Of a stretch of 64,000 nucleotides of DNA, positions 1 through 8,436 are shown one piece after another. Positions within the stretch are counted from its first letter, which is position 1; each line of letters starts with the position of its first letter. The notes beneath the pieces are model-generated. The model searched no databases. It was not told where the DNA came from and was given only the letters and a program-made list of their open reading frames with translations. Source of the stretch: Fusibacter_C sp942493125 (GTDB taxonomy: Bacteria; Bacillota; Clostridia; Peptostreptococcales; Acidaminobacteraceae). The position numbers and the translations under genes were made by a program. The stretch spans positions 620,001-684,000 of the forward strand of contig OW818667.1 in NCBI GenBank assembly GCA_942493125.1, written 5' to 3'.

Positions 1-258
1 CAATTCTTTTACTTGTTGGATTTGCAACTGTGCATCTTCATTTGCATTTTTTAGAATCACCTCAGCACCAAGATCTTTGGCTTTTGTGATAAAAATATCT
101 CGATCTTTTTGCCATCGTTCAATAACTAGTGAATCCACCATCAAACCAATTGTTATTTTGTCATCCTTGACCGTCGTTTGCCTATCGCCCCAAAAATAAA
201 TGAATGCTATGACGACACATATCAAACTGATGCTCCCGAATAAAAGAACTTTTTTCAT
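1..258 (-). CDS. xylF: Xylose ABC transporter substrate-binding protein, N-terminal part (XylF-like)
   Basis: This is the start of a gene that runs off the left edge; 86 codons are visible. It begins with ATG at 258 and a Lys-Lys plus hydrophobic N-terminal export segment. The mature start, with ITIGLMVDSLVIERWQKDRD and then a stretch rich in KDLGAEVILKNANEDAQ, resembles periplasmic D-xylose-binding proteins of the Peripla_BP_4 family. The start lies 19 bases after the response-regulator stop, behind an unusual all-G ribosome site (GGGGGGG). Position next to xylA and the sensor genes suggests high-affinity xylose uptake, with xylG/xylH permease genes presumably outside the window. Another pentose or ribose specificity is possible. 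Confidence 0.75.
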   Translation of the reverse strand, partial: MKKVLLFGSISLICVVIAFIYFWGDRQTTVKDDKITIGLMVDSLVIERWQKDRDIFITKAKDLGAEVILKNANEDAQLQIQQVKEL

Positions 259-277
259 GTGGCCCCCCCGCATTTCC

Positions 278-1858
278 TTATGACTTATTCGCTCGATACT
301 GACTCACAAATGTCTTTGGCATCAATCCCGTTTGCTTCCTGAAAAGCCTGCTAAAGTAATTCGGATCACTATAGCCAACTTTGTAGCAAATCTCTTTAAT
401 TGAAAGGTCTGACTCTACCATTAACTGATGGGCAAGCTCAATTCGCAAACGCGTTAAAAACTCAACAAAGGTAAAACTGGTTTCTTCTTTGAATAATTTA
501 CTTAAATACTGCGGACTGATATTTTGTATCCTTGCAACACCTTCAAGTGTCAGCTCCTCAGTATAATTTGACTTGAGTATTCCTTTGGTTCTCTCTACAA
601 TGACACTGCACTTATGGTCCTTCTTATCTTGTATTTGAGTTGCGATATATTTCATTCGTGCTATGATCCATTGATACCAATCGCTTTTTAAATCCATGGC
701 ATTTAATTCATCGAGGTACGACGTAAAATCCAACAGTTCATTTTCTTCAATCTGCTCATCATGTGCAATTCTAAAAATCAACACCACAAGCTCAAATACG
801 CTATCTTTCTGTTCGCCAATGCGTGCATATAGTGCATCAAAATATTTCAGCGCTTTCTCGAGACGCCCTTGTGTAAGTGCCTCCATCAACTGGTTTTGTA
901 GCTTCAATTTTTGTCTAGACCATTCGTGGTCTTCATACAAATCGGCTATATGAAAAATCTCACTATCTGTTGTCTTACAAACCGCTTTATTCGCTTGTCC
1001 ATATGCATAATATAGCTCTGCAAGACCTACCACACTACTTACGCCTATTGAACAATTGATTTTTAGCACTTCTTCTATCTTTGATTGTAAGCATTCGGCG
1101 AGTGTCAGAGATGCAACACGGCTATCATAATCATTATTTGCTGCTTTACAAGGGATAAATATGACCATCTTATTAATCATAAGCGGTCCTACTATCGCAG
1201 GACATTTATATTTAATAATTTCACGAATCAGATCAGATTTCTCATGCAAATTTAAGTGTGTGTTAAACACATCCAATTGCCGATGACTGTCACTTATGTG
1301 GAACTGAAATACCATTAAATAGCCAAAGTCACAAGTAACATCCAAAAGATGAATCACCTTCTTCATATCTCCTTGCGCTTCACTGTTGGTCAAAATCGAA
1401 TAAATAAATCCCGTTTCTAAAAAGGGCAACATGTTATAAAGGCGCTCCATCGTTTCGAGGTCGCGCACTTTCTGTTCTTGTTCACTTTCTAACTCATCAA
1501 TTAACTGATCTAAAATTTGATTGAGTTTTACACGATTAATTGGTTTTAAAATATACTCTTTTACACCCAATTGAACGGCTTGTTTCGCAAATTCAAACTG
1601 CTCATAAGCAGAAATTATGATAAATTTCATATCCGGAAAACCGTGTTTGATTTCTTTGATCGCATCGATGCCATTGATGCCAGGCATGCGAATGTCCATG
1701 ATGATAATATCTGGCATTAAAACTTTCGTCAGCTCGATGGCTTCTCTGCCACTGCTCGCCGCTCCGCAAACAACTAGATTGTCCTCACGTTTAGAAACAA
1801 TAAACCGGACAGCATCACAAACGATTTGTTCATCATCAACTACCAAAACTTTATACAT
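278..1858 (-). CDS. YesN-type response regulator with AraC DNA-binding domain
   Basis: The 526-aa protein has an N-terminal receiver domain (about residues 1-120) with acidic pair D8/D9, phospho-acceptor D55 in IIIMDIRMPG, and a conserved Lys in LKPI. A long middle region links to a C-terminal AraC/XylS double helix-turn-helix (about 425-520: NISPQYLSKLFKEE, then GYSDPNYFSRLFRKQTG). It is the transcriptional output of the kinase encoded just upstream, which it overlaps by 8 bases. Known XylFII-LytS-YesN systems of clostridia activate xylose transport genes. The xylF-like gene directly downstream and divergent xylA make that the likely role here. Its ribosome site is a run of G (GGGGGG) ahead of the ATG. 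Confidence 0.9.
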   Translation of the reverse strand: MYKVLVVDDEQIVCDAVRFIVSKREDNLVVCGAASSGREAIELTKVLMPDIIIMDIRMPGINGIDAIKEIKHGFPDMKFIIISAYEQFEFAKQAVQLGVKEYILKPINRVKLNQILDQLIDELESEQEQKVRDLETMERLYNMLPFLETGFIYSILTNSEAQGDMKKVIHLLDVTCDFGYLMVFQFHISDSHRQLDVFNTHLNLHEKSDLIREIIKYKCPAIVGPLMINKMVIFIPCKAANNDYDSRVASLTLAECLQSKIEEVLKINCSIGVSSVVGLAELYYAYGQANKAVCKTTDSEIFHIADLYEDHEWSRQKLKLQNQLMEALTQGRLEKALKYFDALYARIGEQKDSVFELVVLIFRIAHDEQIEENELLDFTSYLDELNAMDLKSDWYQWIIARMKYIATQIQDKKDHKCSVIVERTKGILKSNYTEELTLEGVARIQNISPQYLSKLFKEETSFTFVEFLTRLRIELAHQLMVESDLSIKEICYKVGYSDPNYFSRLFRKQTGLMPKTFVSQYRANKS

Positions 1859-3344
1859 GCATATCCCCCCCTGTACTATTAAACGGAATTGCTATTGTAA
1901 TTTCAGTGCCACTACCGATAACACTATTTATATGCATGATTGCTTCCTCACCGTAAGCGAGTTTAAGGCGTTGTAGTACATTACCTGCCCCAATCCCAGA
2001 AGAATGACTCTTCTTAGGCAGTACATGATCTGTGTTTTCATAAATAATGCGATTGATTTGAGATTCGGTCATACCAACGCCATTATCTTTAACTAACAAG
2101 TAGACTTTATCGGATTCTTTCCATGCTTTAACGTAAATTGAGCCACCATTCTCATTATTACCTACGCCATGAATGAACGCATTTTCAACAATAGGTTGCA
2201 AAATCAAAGGCATCATAGGGGCAGCCATCACTTCATCTGAAGCGGCTAACTCAAATGTAAGCTTTTCCCCAAACCTAACTTTCATCATCTCTGCGTAGGC
2301 TTTAATGCAAGTGAGTTCATCTTCAACAGTAACGGTTTTATCCAAAGGTTTAATATTGTATCTAAATATTGCCGACATATTTTCAAGAAATTCAAGCGTT
2401 AAATTAGCATCCTCCATCATGGCAAGTTGCACGCCTGCATTTAACGAGTTAAATAAAAAATGCGGATTAATTTGAGACTGCAAAGAACGCAGTTCCGCTT
2501 TATTAAGTAATGTTTGCATTTTAATCGTCTGAAGCTCATTTTCATAAAGTTGCGATTCCATCTCATTTGTGCGCCTTAATTCTTCAATGTAAACCCTTAT
2601 ACTGATTCGCATTTTATTGAATGCCTTGGCCATCATCTGAATTTCATCTTCATCACTCACAATGACTTCTTCACCTTCAAAATGACCACTTGCAATCTCA
2701 TTTGCCGAATGCGCAAGTCGTATAATAGGTGCTGTCATGCGGTAAGTCACATTTAATACGAGCATGATTGTCAATAGGATGAGGTCGATGATCATGATCA
2801 TGTTGATGACTTGGACTTTCTGACCATTTGAATCAAGACTCTTGTAAAGAACGACATTGTTTTCAAGTTGAACGAGTTTTAAATTGTCTATTAAGGTGCT
2901 TATGTTCTTTAAGACTTCTTCAGCAGATTGATAAGACGCTTGACACCTTTCAATATCCCGCCCCCTCTTAGCTACAACGGCTTCAGCTGAATATTGATTG
3001 TATCTTAAAACGAGATTGTGAACGTTTTCAACGGAGAGCATCCCTGTATCCCCAACGTATTGCGTTAAAAGGTCTTCTGTGCTTAGAGCGAGATTTTCAC
3101 TGTTTTCAATGTATGTGTTTAGTGCATCTGATGACTTAGTCTGAATATATTGTGTCAAAGAGGTGTGCGTAAAATCTAATTTCGCTTCTATATCGCTTAG
3201 CACGATTGTCGTATCAAACATTTCATTGATTTCTTCAAGCAACATCTTTGAATTTTGAGAGACATATAGACTGATTAAGCCAATCATTAATGTCATAGTT
3301 ATAAATGAGAAGAGCATTTTTTTACGAATGCTATTGAGCTTCAT
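1851..3344 (-). CDS. Sensor histidine kinase, LytS/YesM type
   Basis: This 497-aa membrane kinase has a transmembrane segment at about residues 10-28, an extracytoplasmic helical region, a second transmembrane segment at about 180-202 and a HAMP-like linker. A His_kinase domain follows with the phospho-acceptor motif LQSQINPHFLFNSLNA, then a HATPase domain with N-box (PIVENAFIHG) and G-box (VKDNGVGM, SSGIGAGNVLQRL). It has no large ligand domain of its own, which fits sensing through the anchored sugar-binding protein encoded upstream. Start ATG at 3344 shares an ATGA overlap with that gene, so the two are translationally coupled. It would phosphorylate the YesN regulator downstream. Confidence 0.9.
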   Translation of the reverse strand: MKLNSIRKKMLFSFITMTLMIGLISLYVSQNSKMLLEEINEMFDTTIVLSDIEAKLDFTHTSLTQYIQTKSSDALNTYIENSENLALSTEDLLTQYVGDTGMLSVENVHNLVLRYNQYSAEAVVAKRGRDIERCQASYQSAEEVLKNISTLIDNLKLVQLENNVVLYKSLDSNGQKVQVINMIMIIDLILLTIMLVLNVTYRMTAPIIRLAHSANEIASGHFEGEEVIVSDEDEIQMMAKAFNKMRISIRVYIEELRRTNEMESQLYENELQTIKMQTLLNKAELRSLQSQINPHFLFNSLNAGVQLAMMEDANLTLEFLENMSAIFRYNIKPLDKTVTVEDELTCIKAYAEMMKVRFGEKLTFELAASDEVMAAPMMPLILQPIVENAFIHGVGNNENGGSIYVKAWKESDKVYLLVKDNGVGMTESQINRIIYENTDHVLPKKSHSSGIGAGNVLQRLKLAYGEEAIMHINSVIGSGTEITIAIPFNSTGGDMHV

Positions 3345-4357
3345 GGTTTACCTCCGATCAAATGGCGATAGAGGTCGATATTTTCTTTAGTTATCACTTC
3401 AATAGGGATTTCAATATGTGTTTCTGCGTTTGGCAAATCCGTAAGGGTTGATATAACGTTTGTGCCCATTCCGATTGGATTTCTGAACACTGTTCCATAG
3501 ACGATACCTTTATCTATATATTCCGCGATTTCTTCAGTAAATCCAGTTCCAATAATGGTCGTCTTCCCAACGCGATTTAAATCGATGACAACTTGAGCAA
3601 CGCCAATCGTATCTGTTTCATTTGTACAGACAACCGCTGATATGTCTTGATTTTGAATAAACAACTCAGAAACTAAACCTTCTGCACTAAGCAGTGTCGG
3701 CTGGGAGGTTTTCATAATCACATTTTCAGGATTGATATAACCTTCAAGACCATCTAAAAAACCTAAAACATGCATTTTACTCGCTGGATTTTCACTAACT
3801 TCACTAGCACTTTGAGAGATAAAGACGATTTTTCCGTCATCTGGCTCAGCGCTTACAAGCAGATTTGCAACGGCATTTCCCATTTCAAATGGATTCACAC
3901 CGACAAAAGCATCCCTTTCAGCCGTTGATAGATCTGTATATAAAAGAACAAGTGGGATCTTATCTTGCGTAACAGACTTTAGAGCTGTCAAAAACGAAGG
4001 GTTATTAATGCCTTGTGTAATAATACCATCCACGCCGGCTCTCACAAGCATCTTAATGATTTCTGTCGCTTGATCTACATCATTGACCATGTGAAATTCA
4101 AGTGCAATTTCCATTTTTGAGGCTTCTTGCATCATGCCCTCTTTGAGTGCCGCATTGAAATTTGATTCATTACCTATCAATAGTGCTGAATAATGTCCCT
4201 TCATTACATTTGGCAGATTATTTGAGACATTGTTCGCGCCAATTTGCACTGAAAAATAAATGGACATGATGAATGTGACCCCTAAAATTATGCTAGTCAC
4301 CAAAATCGCCCAATGAATCAATTTCAATTTTAACGCTTGCTTCTTTTGAGATTCCAA
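3341..4357 (-). CDS. Membrane-anchored sugar-binding sensor protein (XylFII-like)
   Basis: The 338-aa protein has one N-terminal transmembrane anchor (about residues 14-36) followed by a type I periplasmic-binding fold (about 55-335). Typical motifs are DGIITQGINNPS, the VGVNPFEMGNAVANLL segment and IIGTGFTEEIAEYIDKG. The anchor is uncleaved rather than a lipobox, and the gene is fused by an ATGA overlap to the kinase, so it is probably a ligand-sensing partner and not a transporter subunit, as described for XylFII of clostridial xylose systems. The start is TTG at 4357 behind GAGGGGG; no earlier in-frame ATG fits. Xylose as ligand is inferred from neighbouring xylA; it could be another pentose. 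Confidence 0.85.
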   Translation of the reverse strand: MESQKKQALKLKLIHWAILVTSIILGVTFIMSIYFSVQIGANNVSNNLPNVMKGHYSALLIGNESNFNAALKEGMMQEASKMEIALEFHMVNDVDQATEIIKMLVRAGVDGIITQGINNPSFLTALKSVTQDKIPLVLLYTDLSTAERDAFVGVNPFEMGNAVANLLVSAEPDDGKIVFISQSASEVSENPASKMHVLGFLDGLEGYINPENVIMKTSQPTLLSAEGLVSELFIQNQDISAVVCTNETDTIGVAQVVIDLNRVGKTTIIGTGFTEEIAEYIDKGIVYGTVFRNPIGMGTNVISTLTDLPNAETHIEIPIEVITKENIDLYRHLIGGKP

Positions 4358-4511
4358 TTGTTATCCCCCTCATCACTTGAAAGTTCATCTTTATTATACC
4401 GCATAAAACCAAAACCTCAATTAGCACAATATTCAGATTAAAATTGTCTCGCTATAACTCCCCACATTGCTATGATAGAATGATAGAAAATTGTAGTGTA
4501 AGGAGGTACAA

Positions 4512-5825
4512 ATGGCTTATTTTGATACAATCGACAAAATTCCTTTTGAGGGTAGACACTCTAAAAATCCACTGGCATTTAAATATTATGACGCGCAAGC
4601 TCTAGTACAAGGCAAGACAATGAAGGAACATTTTAGATTTGCACTCAGTTATTGGCATACTTTAACTGGTGGCGGTGCAGATATGTTTGGACAAGCGACG
4701 TTTGATAGACCTTGGGATAAACTTGATGGCCTGGAACTTGCAAAAGCTCGCGCAAGTGCTGCTTTTGAATTGATGGAAAAACTCGGAATTGAATATTTCT
4801 GTTTCCACGATTTAGACATCGCACCAGAGGGGCATTCACTTAAAGAAAAATTTGAAATGCTCGATGAAATTGTGGCACATATTGAAGACCTTATGAAACA
4901 AACTGGCATCAAATTATTATGGGGTACAACAAACGCCTTCTCGCACCCACGTTTTGTTCACGGGGCTGCAACATCCTGCAATGCTGATGTATTTGCTTTT
5001 GCAGCTGCACAGGTTAAAAAAGCAATGGACATCACTTTAAAACTCGGTGGCGAAAACTATGTATTCTGGGGTGGACGTGAAGGCTATGAAAGTCTTTTAA
5101 ACACAGATATGGCCCTTGAAAATGATAACTATGCCCGTTTTCTTCACATGGCAGTCGCTTATAAAGAAAAAATTGGATTTACAGGCCAGTTGCTCATTGA
5201 ACCAAAACCAAAAGAGCCTACAAAACACCAATACGACTTTGATGCCGCGACGGTACTTGGTTTCCTACGAAAATACAACTTAGAAAACCATTTCAAACTC
5301 AATATTGAAGCAAACCATGCGACGTTAGCTGGTCATACATTTGAACATGAGCTTCAAGTGTCAAGAATAAACAATGCACTTGGTAGCATCGATGCAAATC
5401 AAGGAGATGACCACTTAGGTTGGGATACGGATCAATTTCCAACAAATATTTACAATGCAACATATTGTATGGTTGAAGTACTCAAAAATGGTGGCATAGC
5501 GCCAGGTGGCTTAAACTTTGACTCAAAGTTGAGAAGAGGTTCTTTTGACCTTGAAGATTTGTTCATAGGCTACATTTCTGGCATGGACACCTTTGCAAAA
5601 GGATTATTAGCAGCTGCAGCACTCATAGATGACGGTCGCGTTGAAACGTTTATCAAAGACAGGTATGTAAGTTACCGTTCAGGAATCGGTAAGTCGATCA
5701 TGGACGGCACTGTTGGTTTCGAAGAGCTGACGACATACGCCATGGACAACGATCAAATCGTGAACCAATCCTCAAAACAAGAATGGTTAGAAACCGTTGT
5801 AAACGACGTCATTTATAACATATAA
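4512..5825 (+). CDS. xylA: Xylose isomerase
   Basis: This enzyme converts D-xylose to D-xylulose, the first catabolic step of the isomerase route. The 437-aa length is that of long (class II) xylose isomerases. Diagnostic motifs are FHDLDIAPEG (catalytic His with Asp), VFWGGREGYE, LLIEPKPKEPTKHQYDFD (metal ligand Glu) and NIEANHATLAGHTFEHEL. The start at 4512 has a strong AGGAGG site 5-6 bases upstream. It is divergent from the sensor operon, separated by 154 bases in which regulation by the YesN protein is plausible. No xylulokinase gene is present in the window. A strong terminator follows. Confidence 0.97.
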   Translation: MAYFDTIDKIPFEGRHSKNPLAFKYYDAQALVQGKTMKEHFRFALSYWHTLTGGGADMFGQATFDRPWDKLDGLELAKARASAAFELMEKLGIEYFCFHDLDIAPEGHSLKEKFEMLDEIVAHIEDLMKQTGIKLLWGTTNAFSHPRFVHGAATSCNADVFAFAAAQVKKAMDITLKLGGENYVFWGGREGYESLLNTDMALENDNYARFLHMAVAYKEKIGFTGQLLIEPKPKEPTKHQYDFDAATVLGFLRKYNLENHFKLNIEANHATLAGHTFEHELQVSRINNALGSIDANQGDDHLGWDTDQFPTNIYNATYCMVEVLKNGGIAPGGLNFDSKLRRGSFDLEDLFIGYISGMDTFAKGLLAAAALIDDGRVETFIKDRYVSYRSGIGKSIMDGTVGFEELTTYAMDNDQIVNQSSKQEWLETVVNDVIYNI

Positions 5826-5891
5826 GTATTTTCATAACATCTCACACGTACTCCCCAGTGCCGAGAATGTTGTAGATATAACACCTTGTGA

Positions 5892-5933
5892 CAAACGCCC
5901 TTTATGACCTACCATAAAGGGCGTTTGTTTTTA
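5892..5933 (+). terminator. Terminator of xylA
   Basis: A perfect 15-bp stem (CAAACGCCCTTTATG paired with CATAAAGGGCGTTTG) with a six-base loop is followed by TTTTT, so it is a classic intrinsic terminator 66 bases after the xylA stop. Confidence 0.92.
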
Positions 5934-6002
5934 ACTTATTTGGAAATTTTGCATTTTACATATATAATTGAGTCATAAACCATTATTAAATTGGAGGCTC
6001 TG

Positions 6003-7157
6003 ATGAGTAAAGTATTTATATCAAACTGTAAAACTTACGATGTTGACAAAATTAAAGCATCTCTTACAGAATCACTGGATGCAATGGGCGGCTTATCAAA
6101 ATATGTTCAGCCTGGTCAAAAAGTACTCTTGAAAATCAACCTCATTGGCCCTAAAAAGGCCGAAAAAGCCGCAACGACACATCCTGAATTTGTAAGAGCT
6201 GTCGGTCAACTCGTTCAATCGATTGGCGCACAGGTCTTTGTAGGCGACAGTTCTGGTGGTGCAATTGCAGGTATGGCGCCGACTAAAAAAAGTTTTATCG
6301 TTGCAGGTATCGATCAAGTGGCACACGAAGAAGGCTTTACACTCATTAACTTCGACGAAGTCGGACCAGTATCCAAAGAAATAGAGGGCAATTTAACCCA
6401 AGATTTATATATCTCAAAAGCCATAGAAGAAATGGACGTCGTCATTAATTTGCCAAAGATGAAAACACACTCAATGGGTGTTTACACAGGTGCCATCAAG
6501 AATTTGTTCGGCGTGATCCCTGGGCTTAGAAAGGCAAAATATCATAGAGACGCGCCAAACCCTGAAGCTTTTGGTGACGTTCTAGCAGATATTCATAAAG
6601 TGATCACGAATATGCCCCTACATATCATGGATGGTATCATATCTATGCAAGGTGAAGGACCAACCGCTGGTGCGCCTTATCCTGCGGGCAAAATACTCAT
6701 TTCTGAAGATCCGTTGTCACTAGATCGCATCGCAATTGAGATGATGGGTATTGCACCAGAGCGCGTCGACATTCTCAAAGCGAGCATCAAGAGAAACGTC
6801 GGCGTGTGGGATAGAAATGAAATCGAAGTGATTGGTGATTTTGTAAAATTCAAAAACTACGATCTTCCCAAAAGTTATAAAACCAATGCCATCAAGGACT
6901 ACACGAAAGTCAGAGGCGTCATTGACTTTTTCAAAGTCGTTCCAGTAGTCAATCAAAGCAAATGCATCTCTTGCAATTCCTGTGTCGATGGTTGTCCCGT
7001 AGGCGCAATCAATAGAGATACAAAAATAGTCGATTACACGATCTGTATCGACTGTCTGTGTTGCCATGAATTATGTATGATCGAAGCCGTTGAACTCAAA
7101 TCCAAGAATCAGATGGTCAATGTCATTCGATCCATTGCAAATGTTTTTTATAAGTAG
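6003..7157 (+). CDS. DUF362 domain protein with C-terminal ferredoxin domain
   Basis: The 384-aa protein has an N-terminal DUF362 domain (about residues 35-250; GQKVLLKINLIGP, VFVGDSSGG, INLPKMKTHSMGVYTGAIKNLFGV). The C-terminus carries two 4Fe-4S clusters: CISCNSCVDGCPVGAI and CIDCLCCHELCMIEAV. Family members are cytoplasmic iron-sulfur proteins of uncertain reaction, probably in electron transfer or metabolism of small molecules under anaerobiosis. ATG at 6003 is chosen over an upstream TTG at 5991 because GGAGG lies 5 bases before it. It is monocistronic between the xylA terminator and the Rrf2 promoter. Confidence 0.88.
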   Translation: MSKVFISNCKTYDVDKIKASLTESLDAMGGLSKYVQPGQKVLLKINLIGPKKAEKAATTHPEFVRAVGQLVQSIGAQVFVGDSSGGAIAGMAPTKKSFIVAGIDQVAHEEGFTLINFDEVGPVSKEIEGNLTQDLYISKAIEEMDVVINLPKMKTHSMGVYTGAIKNLFGVIPGLRKAKYHRDAPNPEAFGDVLADIHKVITNMPLHIMDGIISMQGEGPTAGAPYPAGKILISEDPLSLDRIAIEMMGIAPERVDILKASIKRNVGVWDRNEIEVIGDFVKFKNYDLPKSYKTNAIKDYTKVRGVIDFFKVVPVVNQSKCISCNSCVDGCPVGAINRDTKIVDYTICIDCLCCHELCMIEAVELKSKNQMVNVIRSIANVFYK

Positions 7158-7176
7158 TTTTCAAATAAAATGCCTA

Positions 7177-7205
7177 TTGACACAGACGAACATGTCACTT
7201 ATAAT
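7177..7205 (+). promoter_or_regulatory. Consensus sigma-A promoter of the Rrf2 gene
   Basis: TTGACA (7177-7182) and TATAAT (7200-7205) are separated by exactly 17 bases, a perfect vegetative promoter. A CAGAC-N7-GTCTG inverted repeat lies just downstream, and a related half-site falls inside the spacer, which fits repression. Confidence 0.9.
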
Positions 7206-7215
7206 CATATAAACG

Positions 7216-7232
7216 CAGACAAATACAGTCTG
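7216..7232 (+). promoter_or_regulatory. Probable Rrf2 operator 1
   Basis: An inverted repeat CAGAC-N7-GTCTG lies between the promoter -10 and the Rrf2 start codon. From 7216 the sequence matches the region at 7688 upstream of the methyltransferase gene in about 23 of 28 positions. Such a shared site next to an Rrf2 gene is most simply its own operator. Confidence 0.65.
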
Positions 7233-7258
7233 AATTATCTTTTCCGGGAGATGTGCTT

Positions 7259-7639
7259 ATGAAGTATACTAAAGCAACCAATTATGCCTTGCATTTGATG
7301 GCCTATTTCGTTAAACATGAAGGCAAAGAAAATCTAAGCTTACAGCCTATAGCAACTCATATGAATATATCACCCACCTATTTGTCCAAGATTCTCACTC
7401 AACTTGTCAAGGCAGATTTGATTCAGTCCTCCGCTGGTGTCAATGGCGGTTATAGCCTAAGAAAATCTAAAACCGAAGTAAGTTTTTATGATGTCCTTCA
7501 GGCCATCGAAGGTAGTGGTGCACTTTTTACGTGTGAAATGAACGAGAATCACGTATGTAAAATCGAAAAAGTTATGAGAGAAGCAGAAGAGAAAATGGTC
7601 ACACATCTCAAAGAACAACGTATCTATGATATTATTTAG
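7259..7639 (+). CDS. Rrf2 family transcriptional regulator
   Basis: The 126-aa protein has the Rrf2 winged helix: YALHLMAYF, then NISPTYLSKILTQLVKADLIQSSAGVNGGYSL as recognition and wing. The sensor region keeps only two cysteines (FTCEMNENHVCKIEKV), spaced by seven residues, and not the three of IscR, so cluster binding is uncertain. ATG at 7259 is preferred to GTG at 7253 because GGGAG sits 8 bases ahead of the ATG. A consensus promoter with an overlapping inverted repeat suggests autorepression. The His-rich methyltransferase downstream has the same probable operator and is its likely target. Confidence 0.9.
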   Translation: MKYTKATNYALHLMAYFVKHEGKENLSLQPIATHMNISPTYLSKILTQLVKADLIQSSAGVNGGYSLRKSKTEVSFYDVLQAIEGSGALFTCEMNENHVCKIEKVMREAEEKMVTHLKEQRIYDII

Positions 7640-7651
7640 TGTTTGATAAAA

Positions 7652-7677
7652 AGCAGTTATACACTGCTCATTTTTTT
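7652..7677 (+). terminator. Short terminator or attenuator after the Rrf2 gene
   Basis: The hairpin AGCAGT-tatac-ACTGCT is followed by a run of seven T (7671-7677). It lies between the regulator and the methyltransferase, so the second gene may use its own start or partial readthrough. Confidence 0.65.
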
Positions 7678-7687
7678 AAATCAAACT

Positions 7688-7704
7688 CAGACAATTACAC
7701 TCTA
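7688..7704 (+). promoter_or_regulatory. Probable Rrf2 operator 2
   Basis: CAGACAATTACACTCTA repeats the operator-1 sequence upstream of the Rrf2 gene with few changes, and the similarity continues to about 7715. It precedes the methyltransferase ribosome site by about 14 bases. Confidence 0.55.
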
Positions 7705-7729
7705 CATTATATTTTATAGGAGGTTTATT

Positions 7730-8383
7730 ATGACAAACATCTCACATAAGCACAACGCTCAACATGAACAACATAAACATCACGACCATCATGAGCATCA
7801 TTCAAATCATGACGCGAATCATAATTTTTTAACTAAAATTGCTTTTTTAGATAGCAAACAAAGAGAACAGCTCATACCACCAGAAGTACTGATCAATCAA
7901 ATGCCCATCGAAAAGGACCAGATTCTACTTGATGTCGGCGCGGGAACGGGTTTCTTTACGATTCCAATGGCTGAAATCACAACAAATAAAGTTTATGCTT
8001 TAGATCCTGATGGTCGCATGCTAGGTGTTATAGAAGAAAAAGCAAAAGATAAAGGACTGACAAATATTGAGCTGATTCAAGGTTATCTCGAAGACTTAAA
8101 ACTGGTGTTCGAAAGTGTCGATTTTGTTATGGCATCTTTAATCCTTCACGAAGTGCCTTCACTGACAACTGCCCTATCAAATATTAAAGATGTTTTAAAA
8201 GTTGGCGGTCACTTATTATGCCTTGAGTATGAAAAGGATGACTTAATCGTAGAAGGACCGCCAATGTCTATACGTATTGGTTCTGAAGCGCTCGAAAAAA
8301 TGTTACAATCCATTGGATTTGAAATTGTGAAGATGACTAGAATCAATGATGCAATTTATACTGTATTGGCAGTTAAAAAATAG
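7730..8383 (+). CDS. SAM-dependent methyltransferase with His-rich N-terminus
   Basis: The 217-aa protein begins with about 30 residues containing 14 or more His (HEQHKHHDHHEHHSNHD), a likely metal-binding tail. A class I methyltransferase fold follows: motif I LLDVGAGTGFFTIPMAE, acidic YALDPDG, then FVMASLILHEVP. ATG at 7730 is chosen over an earlier in-frame start at 7643 because AGGAGG (7718-7723) precedes it. The substrate is unknown. The His tail and the Rrf2 control suggest a metal, metalloid or redox stress role, but this is inference. Confidence 0.85.
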   Translation: MTNISHKHNAQHEQHKHHDHHEHHSNHDANHNFLTKIAFLDSKQREQLIPPEVLINQMPIEKDQILLDVGAGTGFFTIPMAEITTNKVYALDPDGRMLGVIEEKAKDKGLTNIELIQGYLEDLKLVFESVDFVMASLILHEVPSLTTALSNIKDVLKVGGHLLCLEYEKDDLIVEGPPMSIRIGSEALEKMLQSIGFEIVKMTRINDAIYTVLAVKK

Positions 8384-8390
8384 AAAAAAA

Positions 8391-8430
8391 TAATGCCTAA
8401 GAGTTTCTACACGACACTCTTAGGCATTTC
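8391..8430. terminator. Bidirectional terminator between converging genes
   Basis: A 13-bp perfect stem (AATGCCTAAGAGT with ACTCTTAGGCATT) with an 11-base loop lies between the methyltransferase and AraC gene ends. A-rich sequence on the left gives a T-run on the minus strand. Confidence 0.88.
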
Positions 8431-8436
8431 ATATGC

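Noticed and set aside
4358..4511. Search for a xylA promoter, CRE site or XylR operator in the divergent gap
   Set aside because: TATGAT and TAGAAT near 4471-4481 could be -10 boxes, but no -35 at proper spacing and no clear catabolite or XylR site is seen.
7643..7729. 29-residue extension of the methyltransferase
   Set aside because: It crosses the terminator-like hairpin and operator; a strong AGGAGG stands before ATG 7730.
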